A stretch of DNA of 42,094 bases from Gemmatimonas sp. (GCA_011390805.1 JAABRT010000025.1:1-42094); one strand, 5' to 3'. Numbered from the stretch's first letter, positions 9,279-17,912 are shown. Notes: generated from the letters alone by a model not told the origin. Translations and numbers: made by a program.

Positions 9279-9430
9279 TGTTTTGCGCGCATCACGGCAG
9301 TCTGTATCATACCGCGACTGCGGGCAAGCTGAGCAGCATGGCATCGCGTAACCATTCTGTCTTACGTACGTTCCAGTTGTCCGCCAGCAACCTGACGCAT
9401 GCACGGGTCATCCTTCCTCCGGTTTCAAAC

Positions 9431-9982
9431 ATGCCCGCACTCGATCACACCGCCACGACCACACGCCTTGCTTCGCTGGGTGCAATCCTTCCCGGTCTTT
9501 TTCTGGCGGTGCTTACGCTGCTGTTCGGTTTCGGGATGGGCGTGGTGTTCGGATTGAATGAGGACGCCATCAAGTCGCGCCTCAGCGCGTCGGCCGAAAC
9601 CGTCATGGCATCAGCGTACAACAACGATCCCGTGGCCGCGAAAGCCGTCACCGACAAGTCGTGGTCGTACATGCAGCGCGCGCATTTGCACGCAGGAAGT
9701 CTGGGGGTGGTAGCAATCGCCCTGAGCCTTGTGCTCGTGCATTTGGGAACGGGCCGACGCGTTGCAGCAGCACTCAGCGTGGCGCTGGGAGCGGGCGGCT
9801 TGGGCTACTCGCTGTTCTGGGCGTGGGCGGGCTTTCGCGCTCCTGGACTCGGCAGCACCGGCGTGGCCAAGGAATCGCTGGCGTGGCTTGCAATCCCGTC
9901 ATCGGGTGCGGTGGTAGCGGCGACGGTTGTCACGCTGGTTCTGATCGGGCGGGGCTGGCTGCGCAGAGGGGAGTCAGCGTAA
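9431..9982 (+). CDS. Small four-helix membrane protein, unknown function
   Basis: A 183-residue protein with four clear hydrophobic segments (about residues 15-40, 85-105, 112-130 and 155-175). Between helices 1 and 2 is a roughly 45-residue polar stretch rich in Ala, Asp and Lys. I do not recognise a family. ATG 9431 is taken over the upstream in-frame ATG 9338 because the extra residues overlap the promoter side of the divergent transporter and look non-coding. The stop at 9982 directly abuts an 8-base tandem repeat. Confidence 0.65.
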   Translation: MPALDHTATTTRLASLGAILPGLFLAVLTLLFGFGMGVVFGLNEDAIKSRLSASAETVMASAYNNDPVAAKAVTDKSWSYMQRAHLHAGSLGVVAIALSLVLVHLGTGRRVAAALSVALGAGGLGYSLFWAWAGFRAPGLGSTGVAKESLAWLAIPSSGAVVAATVVTLVLIGRGWLRRGESA

Positions 9983-10030
9983 CGGCGATGCGGCGATGCG
10001 GCGATGCGGCGATGCGGCGATGCGGCGATG
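9983..10030. repeat. Octanucleotide tandem repeat, six exact copies
   Basis: Six perfect copies of CGGCGATG begin one base after a stop codon, followed by a diverged unit (CGGCGAAA, 10031-10038) and another CGGCGAAA at 10047-10054. The array sits in the 117-base gap between convergent genes. The unit length is not a multiple of three and the array is outside any supported gene. It is a likely site of copy-number variation. Confidence 0.95.
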
Positions 10031-10099
10031 CGGCGAAACGTTGTTGCGGCGAAACATCGATTGCGAGTTTGTACCACCAGACGAGTGCTCGACCAACCA

Positions 10100-10963
10100 T
10101 CAGGGCGCGAACTCGTACGTGATGCTGACAATACGTCCGCGCCAATACGGTTTGCGACCTTCAGGCAGAAGCCACAATACTTCGCCCTGCATGGGCACTC
10201 GCATGCCTTCGCGCAATTCATAGTTGCTCCACCGCCCTTCCCAGGCCGTGGGAATCACCTGGCCACCGAGCGTGCGTCCGCGCGCTTCCGCACGCACTGA
10301 CTCAATCAGACCGTCAGCCCCGAAGTGGAACAGCATGGAAATGCTCAGGTCTCCATCAGTGAGCGTCGCACGCGCTGACGAGTGATCAACCGGAGCCCAT
10401 TGCACGCCCTGACCCGGTAGTAATGCAGTGGGATACCAGGCAGCTTCCGCAAAAAACCGATACAGCTCTCCTTCGGCCATTTCCGGCGTGCCGCGCATGT
10501 TCGCCAACGACACCAATCCAAAGAGCGATGCGTGCAGAATGCCTTCTCCCGCGACGTAGGCATCATGAACGCGTACACCGACGCCGGGCATCATGGCGAT
10601 TCGGCCCTCCCACACAAAACCCGGTCTTTGCGTGACTACCCGCTGGCTCGACGTAAAAGCTTTCCACTGCTCGCCCGTTTCGCTCATGTTGAACGTGCCT
10701 TCGTGTTCCACCTGCGCGGCCGACACGATGCGCTGCCCTTCGGTAAGCGACGCACGGAAGTAACGCTGTACCGGCTCCGGCAAACTGGCTAGTTCGGCGG
10801 CGCTGTAGCGCTCCTCTGTGACCGGACGCCGTGCCGCGTTGAGTCTGTTGTGCAGCGCCGTGGTATTCGATTTCCATCGCGCTGATCCATACACCAGCGC
10901 GATACCGATCACGGCGACCGGTGCGATGAGAGCCAACACTGTCAGCTTGCGCACGATGCCCAC
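10100..10963 (-). CDS. DUF6544/DUF6920-like membrane-anchored protein
   Basis: A 287-residue protein with one N-terminal membrane anchor or signal segment (hydrophobic residues 6-25) and an exported soluble domain. The segment SLPEPVQRYFRASL followed by a lipid-binding-like beta-rich region (EHEGTFNMSE, WEGRIAMMPG, RTLGGQVIPTAWEGRWSNYE) resembles the conserved hypothetical DUF6544/DUF6920 group, whose function is not established. It is divergent from the propeller protein across a 262-base gap and convergent with the four-helix membrane protein. The family name is from memory and unverified. Confidence 0.7.
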   Translation of the reverse strand: MGIVRKLTVLALIAPVAVIGIALVYGSARWKSNTTALHNRLNAARRPVTEERYSAAELASLPEPVQRYFRASLTEGQRIVSAAQVEHEGTFNMSETGEQWKAFTSSQRVVTQRPGFVWEGRIAMMPGVGVRVHDAYVAGEGILHASLFGLVSLANMRGTPEMAEGELYRFFAEAAWYPTALLPGQGVQWAPVDHSSARATLTDGDLSISMLFHFGADGLIESVRAEARGRTLGGQVIPTAWEGRWSNYELREGMRVPMQGEVLWLLPEGRKPYWRGRIVSITYEFAP

Positions 10964-11225
10964 GCCACCGTATGAACCAGCTTCACCGACCTGAGACGAG
11001 CGTCATTCTGTGTCGACATGCGCATTACCGCATTCAGTAGCAACTGGTGTGCGTTTTTCGGAGCGGCAAACGAAGCATTTCCGAAACAATCCATGCATTA
11101 AATACCGCGTCCGCCCCTTGGCGGCAACAGGCTCAGTACCGAGCTGGACCATTAGCGCGAAGCAATGCGCGAGAGGTAGAATGGTAGATCTTTCGTCCTC
11201 ATTGATCCACACGGAGAACATCGCC

Positions 11226-12476
11226 ATGGTCGCTGCGCGCTACTGTCGCTGTCTGGCATATCTCGGCTTCCTGTGCGTCACTCCGTCGTTGCTGCTGCAG
11301 GCGCAACAGATGCGCGACAGCGCTGGCATTCGAGTTGTGATGAACAGCAAACCAACGTGGACCACTGCGCAGCAACTCAGGTTGTCTGCCGCACCAACCC
11401 TTGTGATTGGTGAAGGGTCCGACGATGCGCAGCTGCTCACGCGCGTACGCGGTGCGTTTTATCTGTCGGACGGGCGTATTCTCGTTGCCGATGGTGGCAG
11501 CAACGAACTGCGGATATTTGATGCACAGGGAAAACACCTCAAGACGTTCTCCCGTAGCGGCGACGGGCCGGGTGAGTTCCGCTCAATGCAGGACGTCTTC
11601 CTTCTCGCCGGCGACACCATCGCGGTGCTGCACGACCGGGCCTCGGTGTCGCGATTTTCCGGCGACGGGACATACATCACGCGTACCAACGACCGTGGTG
11701 CAACGGAGTTTGGACGACCCGGTGCGACCATGCAGTCGGTTGCGCTCGCGCTCAATGGCGGCGCGCGGTTGCTGGTGCGTGCACTCATGGATCCTCCCAC
11801 GCGTGGAATGGGCGTTGCGTTTGATGCCACTGCACAACTCGAGGTGCTCAATCGCGATGCGTCAACCACCCGCCCGTTGGGCGAGCTCCCGTTCATGCAG
11901 GCCAGTGCAGACAAAAATGGCGCCAGCAAGCCCTGGCTCGGTGCAGAAGCAGTACTCGCCACCGACGGTACACAGTTCTACTACGGATACGGCACGACGT
12001 ATGAACTCATACGCTACACGGCTGCCGGCCAGCCGAACCTGATTGTGCGGCGCGCCTGGACCGCTCCCAAAGTCTCGCGTCGTGAGTACGAGCAGTTCAC
12101 CGATGAGTGGCTCTCGCGCTGGTCCAAGGCGAAAGGCGCAGCACTCGCTGAAAAGCGACGTGAGTTTCTCGCCGGTGATTACTTCAAGACACTTCCTGCT
12201 TTTTCGGCGCTCGCACTGGACCGTACAGGACGCGTCTGGGCGAGAACGCCCGCCGCGATTGACGCTGCCGTCGCGGGTTCCCTCAATGGCTACCCGATTG
12301 GTGCAAGCACGTGGTCAGTCTTTGGCGCCAACGGTGTGTGGTTGGGCGACGTGAAAATGCCCGCACGCTTTTCGCCAACAGATATCGGTGACAACTATGT
12401 TTTGGGAATCGCCAGAGATGATGACGACATGCCGACCGTGGTACGGTTTACGCTGAGCAGCAGCGCGCGGGACTGA
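11226..12476 (+). CDS. Exported six-bladed beta-propeller protein
   Basis: A 416-residue protein with a signal peptide (CLAYLGFLCVTPSLLLQAQQ), predicted to be exported. The core has NHL-like blades, for example ILVADGGSNELRIFDAQGKH followed by a GDGPGEF motif, and weaker repeats further on (FYLSDGR, LALDRTGRVWAR, GDNYVLGIARDDDDMPTVV). Such 6-bladed propeller proteins are common in some soil phyla and usually act as binding scaffolds; a specific ligand cannot be named. ATG 11226 is preceded by CGGAGAAC at suitable spacing, which decides it over the longer frame from 11010. It is convergent with pyrF, with 16 bases between stops. Confidence 0.8.
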   Translation: MVAARYCRCLAYLGFLCVTPSLLLQAQQMRDSAGIRVVMNSKPTWTTAQQLRLSAAPTLVIGEGSDDAQLLTRVRGAFYLSDGRILVADGGSNELRIFDAQGKHLKTFSRSGDGPGEFRSMQDVFLLAGDTIAVLHDRASVSRFSGDGTYITRTNDRGATEFGRPGATMQSVALALNGGARLLVRALMDPPTRGMGVAFDATAQLEVLNRDASTTRPLGELPFMQASADKNGASKPWLGAEAVLATDGTQFYYGYGTTYELIRYTAAGQPNLIVRRAWTAPKVSRREYEQFTDEWLSRWSKAKGAALAEKRREFLAGDYFKTLPAFSALALDRTGRVWARTPAAIDAAVAGSLNGYPIGASTWSVFGANGVWLGDVKMPARFSPTDIGDNYVLGIARDDDDMPTVVRFTLSSSARD

Positions 12477-12492
12477 TACCGCGCCCACACTG

Positions 12493-13254
12493 CTACAGAC
12501 CCCGTCGCACCTCAGCCATTGCCGCGACGGGATCAGCCGCGGCCGTAACCGCGCGCCCCAGAATGAGCCACGTTGCACCTGCGGCTGCGGCAGCTTCCGG
12601 CGTCATCACACGTTGCTGATCGTGCGCGTCTGCGCCAGCGAGACGGATTCCGGGCACCAGGTACCCCAGCGAATCACCATGTGCCGAACGCAACGCCGCC
12701 AGCTCGTGACCGCTGCACACCACACCGGCGGCCGAACCGTCCCGTGCGAGTGATGCCAAGCGCACCACTTCCTCGGTGACGGACAGTTGATCGCGTCCCC
12801 ATGTACTGGCAACGGTGCCGGCATCAAGTGACGTCAAAAGCGTGACCGCAATAATCCGGCAGGCATCGGTGTCGCCTCCACCAACTACTGAGGCTGAACC
12901 TTCAGCTGCACCATCAACCGCGGCCTGTACCATCGCGGTGCCGCCGCTCGCGTGCACCGTGAGCAATGATGCACCCAAACGCGCGACGCTTCGTGCCGCG
13001 CCACGTACGGTGTTGGGAATGTCGTGCAGCTTGAGATCCACAAACACGCGCTTCCCTTCACCGCGCAACCATTGCACAACCTGCGGCCCTTCGGCGGCAT
13101 ACAGCTCAAGCCCGACCTTGTAAAAGTCGCAGTACACGCCGAGCGAGTGCACAATCGCTTTGGCCGACGCAAAGTCCTTGACGTCGAGTGCCACGATCGG
13201 AGTCGCTGATGCGCCATGAGTATCTGCCTCTGCACTCACTGACGCCGCGCTCAT
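12493..13254 (-). CDS. pyrF: Orotidine 5'-phosphate decarboxylase
   Basis: A 253-residue TIM-barrel enzyme converting OMP to UMP, the last step of pyrimidine synthesis. The catalytic DxKxxD array is intact in VFVDLKLHDIPNTV. The N-terminal strand IVALDVKDF, the FYKVGLE segment and the C-terminal phosphate-binding LVPGIRL and LILGRAVTAA segments are all in place. The ATG at 13254 overlaps the pyrD stop as ATGA, which fixes the start; the frame continues upstream but inside pyrD. It is the last gene of the smpB-amidase-lipoprotein-pyrD-pyrF run. Confidence 0.96.
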   Translation of the reverse strand: MSAASVSAEADTHGASATPIVALDVKDFASAKAIVHSLGVYCDFYKVGLELYAAEGPQVVQWLRGEGKRVFVDLKLHDIPNTVRGAARSVARLGASLLTVHASGGTAMVQAAVDGAAEGSASVVGGGDTDACRIIAVTLLTSLDAGTVASTWGRDQLSVTEEVVRLASLARDGSAAGVVCSGHELAALRSAHGDSLGYLVPGIRLAGADAHDQQRVMTPEAAAAAGATWLILGRAVTAAADPVAAMAEVRRGL

Positions 13255-14336
13255 TGCGGCCATTCCAGCGTTCCCCGCACGTCGGCGAGGTCGGTTACAC
13301 CATGCTTGCGGCACCAACGTCCGAGATCGCGCACAATGCGCTCAGGCGCGCGTGGATCGCGCAGCGAGGCAGTACCCACACCAACGAGTGTTGCACCGGC
13401 CATCACGTATTGCACGGCGTCCAGCGCAGTCGAGACACCGCCCAGCCCGCAAATCGGTACGGTTGGAATCGCGCGCGACACGCGCCACGTGGCCAACACG
13501 CCAATCGGCAGCAGCGCCGGACCGCTCACTCCACCGCTGCCAAAACCCAAACGTGTGCTTCGCGTCTCGGTATCCACCACCAGACCGGGCATGGTATTCA
13601 CCAGCGTCAGCGCATCCGCACCGGCGTCTACCGCCGTCTGCGCCGCCGACACCAGACCGGTGCCAAGCGCGGGAGACAACTTCACAAACAACGGACGACG
13701 GGTGGCCGCACGCGCACTCGCGACCACCTCGCGCAGCGCCGCGGGATCGGCACCGAACTCGAGTCCACCTGCCTTCGTGTTCGGACAACTGACATTGAGT
13801 TCATAGGCCACGTGTCCCGGCAGGCCATCGAGATGCTCAATCACCTGTGCAAACTCGTCAATCGCAAACCCGATCACATTCACAATCACGCGTGTAGCCG
13901 CGTGGTGCTGCGTCATGTACCCCAGGTGCTTTTCACGCACTTCGTGCATACCGGGGTTGGCCAGACCGACCGCGTTGATCATGCCACCGGCGAACTCCCC
14001 CACACGCAGGGGGGGGGCACCTTTGCGCGGTGCGACACTCACGGCTTTGCTGCTGAGGCCCCCGATGGCATCAAGATCCGTGACCTCGGCCAGCTCGTGG
14101 CCGTAGCCCGCCGTACCAGAGGCCAGAACGATCGGATTGCGAAAGACCACGCCGCACGCCTGAACACCCAGCGGTCGCGACGCCACAACTGCCACGGGTT
14201 GATGCAGCACCGCACGCGTCGGCACGTCGCGCGTCCCGGGCGCGCTCGAATCGGATGTCTGGGCGGTACCGAGCTCGGGCTTCATATCACTGCAATGTAT
14301 CGGCGCGACGCGCTCCGGCGTAATCAATCGCGGCAT
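13251..14336 (-). CDS. pyrD: Dihydroorotate dehydrogenase, class 1B catalytic subunit
   Basis: A 361-residue FMN enzyme oxidising dihydroorotate to orotate. The class 1 catalytic base Cys is present in NVSCPNT (C184), with NPIVLASGTAGYG near the start, KLSP for FMN and the C-terminal GGVSTALDAVQYVMAGA and GVGTASLRDP phosphate-binding segments. Cys at the base position marks it as class 1, probably the NAD-linked 1B form, which normally needs the PyrK subunit; no pyrK is in the window. The N-terminus is about 50 residues longer than typical, with a Ser/Thr/Pro-rich lead; ATG 14285 is an alternative start. A nine-base G/C tract at 14009-14017 lies in the reading frame. It is coupled to pyrF by ATGA. 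Confidence 0.95.
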   Translation of the reverse strand: MPRLITPERVAPIHCSDMKPELGTAQTSDSSAPGTRDVPTRAVLHQPVAVVASRPLGVQACGVVFRNPIVLASGTAGYGHELAEVTDLDAIGGLSSKAVSVAPRKGAPPLRVGEFAGGMINAVGLANPGMHEVREKHLGYMTQHHAATRVIVNVIGFAIDEFAQVIEHLDGLPGHVAYELNVSCPNTKAGGLEFGADPAALREVVASARAATRRPLFVKLSPALGTGLVSAAQTAVDAGADALTLVNTMPGLVVDTETRSTRLGFGSGGVSGPALLPIGVLATWRVSRAIPTVPICGLGGVSTALDAVQYVMAGATLVGVGTASLRDPRAPERIVRDLGRWCRKHGVTDLADVRGTLEWPQ

Positions 14337-14350
14337 GGTTCAAGCGGTGC

Positions 14351-15805
14351 CTATCTGTCAGCCCCGCTCCCGGGCAGCCGGGACGCAGAGCGACGCGCCC
14401 GCAACGTGTCCGCCAGCACGTTGCCCGCCAGTGCCCAGCGACCGGCCAACAGTGCGTCGGCCGCCCGGTAGTCGGCTGCGCCAGAAATGGTCTCACCGCG
14501 CAACATGCCGGCCATCGACGATGTGGCATAACGCGTAAGCACCTCTTGATGCCAGACCATGGCAGAATCGGGGTACACCCGTGCCGCCATCACCAGTGCG
14601 CGTGGGGCGAGTGGCGCATCGGGCCAACGGGTGCTCAGTGTTCGCCAGGCCTCAAGCGCGACCGATTCCTGCTGCAGACTGTCGCGCGCTACTTCACCCG
14701 CGAGAAACATTGCCGCACCGGACGCATCGTCCGCGTCAAAGAGCATCAACAAGAGCGTGGAGACCGACTGGGCGCGATCCAGCCGCGCCGAGCGCGACGC
14801 ACCATCGGTATCGGAAAAAGCGCGCGTGAGCCACAGGCGCAACGATGCAATCGAGTGAACAGCGGCCAGGTCCAGCAGTGCGAGTCGCGCTCCTGCTTCC
14901 GCGCGCGAGAGCGAGTCCAGGGCTGCGCGCTCGGCGACTCGCGTGTAATACCATCGCGCCGCCGCCGTATCGCGCGTTTGTTCGAGCAACTCGCCCGCCA
15001 GCAGTTGCAACCGCGTGCGGTCACGACGCGGTGTTGCGGCGGCGTCAAACGCTTCCACCACCCGCATCACACGCGCCGCCTCACCAGCCGCCACGGCTTG
15101 CCGGAGTATCGGATCCACCTCGGGACGCGCATCGCCCACCGCCGCCCGGTCGAGCAGCCAGCGTTCCACTTCGGGCCAGTTGCTGCTACTCGCCGCAATC
15201 GCCAGGCGCTCCCAGGGCGCGTCGTCGTCAGGCAGGGCCAGCAGCAAAGAATCAGCGCGTGAGTACGCACCGGATGCCAATGCCGCCTGAGCGCGGGTGC
15301 GTACGAGATCCGCCTGCAAGACAGGATCGCGGTCCTGCCCCGTCGCAGCACCGGCGGCGTTCACAGCCAGAGGAGCCAGACGTGCTTCCACCCGGGCGTA
15401 GTCCCCCGCTCGCAGGTCGCACGCACTGAGCGCTAACGATGCACGAACACGATCCGGGAAATCGCGCTGCGGCAAGGCGAGGAATCCATTCAGCCGCTCA
15501 CGGGCGCGCGGGCAGTCGGACAACATGGCCGCCGAACGTCCGGCATGCAGCAGCATTTCCGCGTGCCATCGAGATTGTGGTGTCACGCGCAGCACCGCTT
15601 CTGCCGACTCCGAGCCTCGCTGCCAGAACAGCCGTGCGCTGTCGGCGAATCCGCGACGCAACAGCGCGTCTGCGCGTCGGGTCGCGTCGCGCGCGTTGTA
15701 CACGCCGTTGTAATACACGCAGCCGCCCAGCGGCGTGATGCACATAGCGACGGCCAGGGCGACTGGAAATACCACCGCCAGCGACTTGCTGGCGCGCCAC
15801 CTCAC
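14351..15805 (-). CDS. Helical-repeat (TPR-like) lipoprotein
   Basis: A 484-residue protein with a lipoprotein signal (basic VRWRASK lead, hydrophobic core, lipobox PLGGC), so probably anchored in the outer membrane facing the periplasm. The remainder is Ala/Arg/Leu-rich alpha-helical sequence with a TPR-like cadence (for example NARDATRRADALLRRGFADS, AEAVLRVTPQSRWHAEMLL, RLNGFLALPQRDFPDRVRAS). No exact family is recognised. The GTG at 15805 overlaps the amidase stop as GTGA and sits right before the signal peptide, deciding the start. Coupling to a murein amidase suggests a role in envelope assembly or amidase control; this is inference. Confidence 0.72.
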   Translation of the reverse strand: MRWRASKSLAVVFPVALAVAMCITPLGGCVYYNGVYNARDATRRADALLRRGFADSARLFWQRGSESAEAVLRVTPQSRWHAEMLLHAGRSAAMLSDCPRARERLNGFLALPQRDFPDRVRASLALSACDLRAGDYARVEARLAPLAVNAAGAATGQDRDPVLQADLVRTRAQAALASGAYSRADSLLLALPDDDAPWERLAIAASSSNWPEVERWLLDRAAVGDARPEVDPILRQAVAAGEAARVMRVVEAFDAAATPRRDRTRLQLLAGELLEQTRDTAAARWYYTRVAERAALDSLSRAEAGARLALLDLAAVHSIASLRLWLTRAFSDTDGASRSARLDRAQSVSTLLLMLFDADDASGAAMFLAGEVARDSLQQESVALEAWRTLSTRWPDAPLAPRALVMAARVYPDSAMVWHQEVLTRYATSSMAGMLRGETISGAADYRAADALLAGRWALAGNVLADTLRARRSASRLPGSGADR

Positions 15806-17112
15806 GGCTCGCCTGCGCCCACCTTGCGCTCGTACTGCGCGAGATAGGCCACGCACGCATCAGCGATGGCTTCCGCCAGCTTCTGTTGGCCCTGCGGCGA
15901 CATGAGCCAGCGCGCTTCCGCTGCATTGGAACCGAACCCGACTTCCACCAGCATGGACGGCATGAAGGAGTTCACCAACACGCTGAAAGGCGCCTGCTTG
16001 ACCCCTCGGCTCGGCCCCGGATGGATCTGCCGCAGGTGATCCTGCGTGAGCGTGGCCAGTGTGAGTGATTCGCGGAGATGCTCGTTTTGCGCCATGTCAC
16101 GCAGAATGAAGCCCAACGGATCACTCGACGAGGTCTCGGCGCTGGTCTCGAACTTCACCGCTTCATTTTCCATTGCCGCCACACGCGCTTCGTCTTCGGT
16201 CTTCGCTTCGGCCAGGAAATACGTCTCGAATCCGCGTGCGGCCCCGGGATTTTTCCAGCCCGGGTTGGCCGCGTTCACATGCACCGACACGAACAGATCA
16301 CCCTTGGCCCGATTCGCAATCGGTCCACGATCCTTGAGTGCAATCAGCGTGTCGCGCGTACGGGTCATGACCACCGTGACACCACGCGCAGCGAGCGCAT
16401 CGCGCAGCTTAAGTGACACGGCCAACGCCACAGTCTTTTCAGGGATTTTCTGCGTACCAAGCGTGAGCGTGGTCCCGGGATCCCGTCCGCCGTGTCCGGC
16501 GTCTACCACTACCGTGCGTCGTCGGGCGGGCGGACGGGCGGCGGGTGTGATGATCGGCGGCATTGCGGCACGCACATCCTGCGTCGCTCCGGAACCACCG
16601 GACTGCGCGTCGGAACGTGCCTCGGAACGTGCCTCGGAACGTGCCTCGGAACGTGCCTCGGAACGTGCCGCTTCGGCGACCACAGCGCGCGAGGCGATCG
16701 GCCGCCGCACAATGGGCGCAAACCGACGCAGTTCGAGTCGCGCGCCGTCGTACATGAGCCCGTTGAATGCGCGCGGCAATACATCGCTTACCAACGCGTA
16801 CGGCACAAAAAGCCGGTCGCCGCTTCGAAACGGTGATGACGACATGGGCAACGGGTCTTCTCCACTCACGGCAAACGGAGCCAACACCACCAGCGTGACA
16901 TCGGAGCCATCGAGTTCGAAGCGCCACCGGCCCTGGCCCGCGCTCACCAGCTTCCCGCCCAGCGCGTCGGCGAGCAGGTCACCTCGCATCGCAGACCCGC
17001 CTTCGGGGTGAGCGACCACAGGCACCGAGCGCACGCGGTCACCCACGCGCACCACGAGCGGCGGAGCGGACGCAGCGATCTGACAGGCACACAGCAACGA
17101 AAGCAGCATCAT
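15802..17112 (-). CDS. N-acetylmuramoyl-L-alanine amidase (Amidase_3)
   Basis: A 436-residue periplasmic zinc amidase cleaving the bond between MurNAc and the peptide stem. Order: signal peptide, an N-terminal region of about 130 residues rich in beta strands (possibly AMIN-like or copper-amine-oxidase-like substrate targeting), a charged linker of five ARS[E/D] repeats, then the Amidase_3 domain. Zinc and catalytic motifs are visible: VVVDAGHGGRDPG, the Glu in PEKTVALAVS, SVHVNA and the catalytic EVGF near the C-terminus. The long frame begins with TTG 17127; ATG 17112 or 17109 fits better, with AGAGG just upstream. It follows smpB by 31 bases and overlaps the lipoprotein gene by 4 bases. 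Confidence 0.92.
   Translation of the reverse strand: MMLLSLLCACQIAASAPPLVVRVGDRVRSVPVVAHPEGGSAMRGDLLADALGGKLVSAGQGRWRFELDGSDVTLVVLAPFAVSGEDPLPMSSSPFRSGDRLFVPYALVSDVLPRAFNGLMYDGARLELRRFAPIVRRPIASRAVVAEAARSEARSEARSEARSEARSDAQSGGSGATQDVRAAMPPIITPAARPPARRRTVVVDAGHGGRDPGTTLTLGTQKIPEKTVALAVSLKLRDALAARGVTVVMTRTRDTLIALKDRGPIANRAKGDLFVSVHVNAANPGWKNPGAARGFETYFLAEAKTEDEARVAAMENEAVKFETSAETSSSDPLGFILRDMAQNEHLRESLTLATLTQDHLRQIHPGPSRGVKQAPFSVLVNSFMPSMLVEVGFGSNAAEARWLMSPQGQQKLAEAIADACVAYLAQYERKVGAGEP
16610..16669. repeat. Five tandem 12-base units inside the amidase gene
   Basis: Five consecutive TCGGAACGTGCC units (plus strand) encode the in-frame repeat Ala-Arg-Ser-Glu on the minus strand, the last unit reading ARSD. 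The array forms the charged linker between the N-terminal region and the Amidase_3 catalytic domain, so copy-number change would alter linker length without breaking the frame. Confidence 0.95.
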
Positions 17113-17143
17113 ACCTCTGAGGGTCAACTACCAGGCAAACGCC

Positions 17144-17617
17144 CTAGCGGGTACGCAGCGCGCGCGCGATCTCCCGGTCGGCGTCCTTCTTCTTCAAATC
17201 TTCCCGTTTGTCGTGCGCTTTCTTGCCTCGTCCCAGTCCCAGCAGGACTTTGACCTTACCGCGCACGAAATAGAGATCAAGCGGGACAAGCGTAAGTCCC
17301 TGCCGCTCCAGCGAACCGTACAATCGACGGATTTCCTTGCGGTGGAGCAACAGTTTCCGCGACCGCGTAGGGTCGTGATTGAACTGGTTGCCCATGCCAT
17401 AGGCGCCGATGTTCAGATTGAGGAGAAACACCTCACCTTCCACGGTGATCCCGTAGGCGTCGGTAAGGTTGGCGCGTCCTTCGCGCAGCGCTTTGACCTC
17501 GGTGCCACGCAGCACCACTCCCGCCTCCCACGTCTCCAGTATCTCGTAGTCGTGGCGGGCGCGCTTGTTCCGCGCAATCAGCTTGCGCGCATCGTCTGTC
17601 GGGTCAGGTTTGGCCAT
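17144..17617 (-). CDS. smpB: SsrA-binding protein SmpB
   Basis: A 157-residue tmRNA-binding protein required for trans-translation rescue of stalled ribosomes. The family hallmarks are all here: N-terminal RNKRARHDYEI, ETWEAGVVLRGTEVKALREG, the NLNIGAYGMGNQFNHDP loop, RKLLLHRKEIRRLYG, and the basic C-terminal tail GLGRGKKAHDKREDLKKKD. Length and order are normal. It heads the minus-strand group leading to the amidase, with its promoter presumably in the 125-base gap shared with the tRNA promoter. No ssrA gene is seen in this window. Confidence 0.97.
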   Translation of the reverse strand: MAKPDPTDDARKLIARNKRARHDYEILETWEAGVVLRGTEVKALREGRANLTDAYGITVEGEVFLLNLNIGAYGMGNQFNHDPTRSRKLLLHRKEIRRLYGSLERQGLTLVPLDLYFVRGKVKVLLGLGRGKKAHDKREDLKKKDADREIARALRTR

Positions 17618-17676
17618 TCAACGGGAAGCTAAGGACAGTTGGCAGCCGCGCACAACATCTCACGCTGCAAAGCACG

Positions 17677-17706
17677 TTGACTTGCGACCCGTACTCCCCC
17701 TATACT
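17677..17706 (+). promoter_or_regulatory. Sigma70-type promoter of tRNA-Leu
   Basis: TTGACT (17677-17682), an 18-base spacer and TATACT (17701-17706) form a near-consensus housekeeping promoter about 37 bases before the tRNA 5' end. It is the best promoter match in the window and points into the tRNA gene. Confidence 0.8.
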
Positions 17707-17742
17707 CATGATTCTGCGCGGGCGCATGTTGGCCGCGCATTT

Positions 17743-17826
17743 GCCGGAGTGGTGGAATTGGTAGACGCGCTGCGTTCAGGGCGCAGTGGGCGCAAGCCCG
17801 TGCCGGTTCGAGTCCGGCCTTCGGCA
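17743..17826 (+). tRNA. tRNA-Leu (anticodon CAG)
   Basis: A full cloverleaf: acceptor arm GCCGGAG pairs with CTTCGGC (one G-U), the anticodon stem CTGCG/CGCAG encloses the loop TTCAGGG with CAG at 17777-17779, a long variable arm of the leucine class follows, and the T-arm holds GTTCGAGTC. The discriminator base is A at 17826. The CCA end is not encoded (the genome reads CCT), so it must be added by nucleotidyltransferase. Its own promoter and hairpin terminator flank it, so it is a single-gene unit. Confidence 0.96.
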
Positions 17827-17867
17827 CCTGAGAAGTATTGTGAGTAGTTGATACACTGAGTACACAG

Positions 17868-17912
17868 CAATGCGGCGGACATCCCACGGGATGCTCCGCC
17901 GCATTGTGTTTT
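17868..17912 (+). terminator. Rho-independent terminator after tRNA-Leu
   Basis: A 12-bp perfect stem (17868-17879 with 17895-17906) is extended by an inner ATCCC/GGGAT stem and followed by TGTTTT. It starts 42 bases after the tRNA and points the same way. Confidence 0.92.

Noticed and set aside
9983..10054. Short CRISPR-like array
   Set aside because: The units are direct 8-base repeats with no spacers and there are no cas genes.
13188..14471. 427-residue plus-strand open frame antisense to pyrD
   Set aside because: Its His/Arg/Gln-rich composition matches an antisense shadow of a G+C-rich gene; pyrD has full motif support on the other strand.
17743..17912. tRNA-Leu as an integration site for a mobile element
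   Set aside because: No integrase, no repeated tRNA 3' end and no compositional break were seen downstream; a normal terminator follows.
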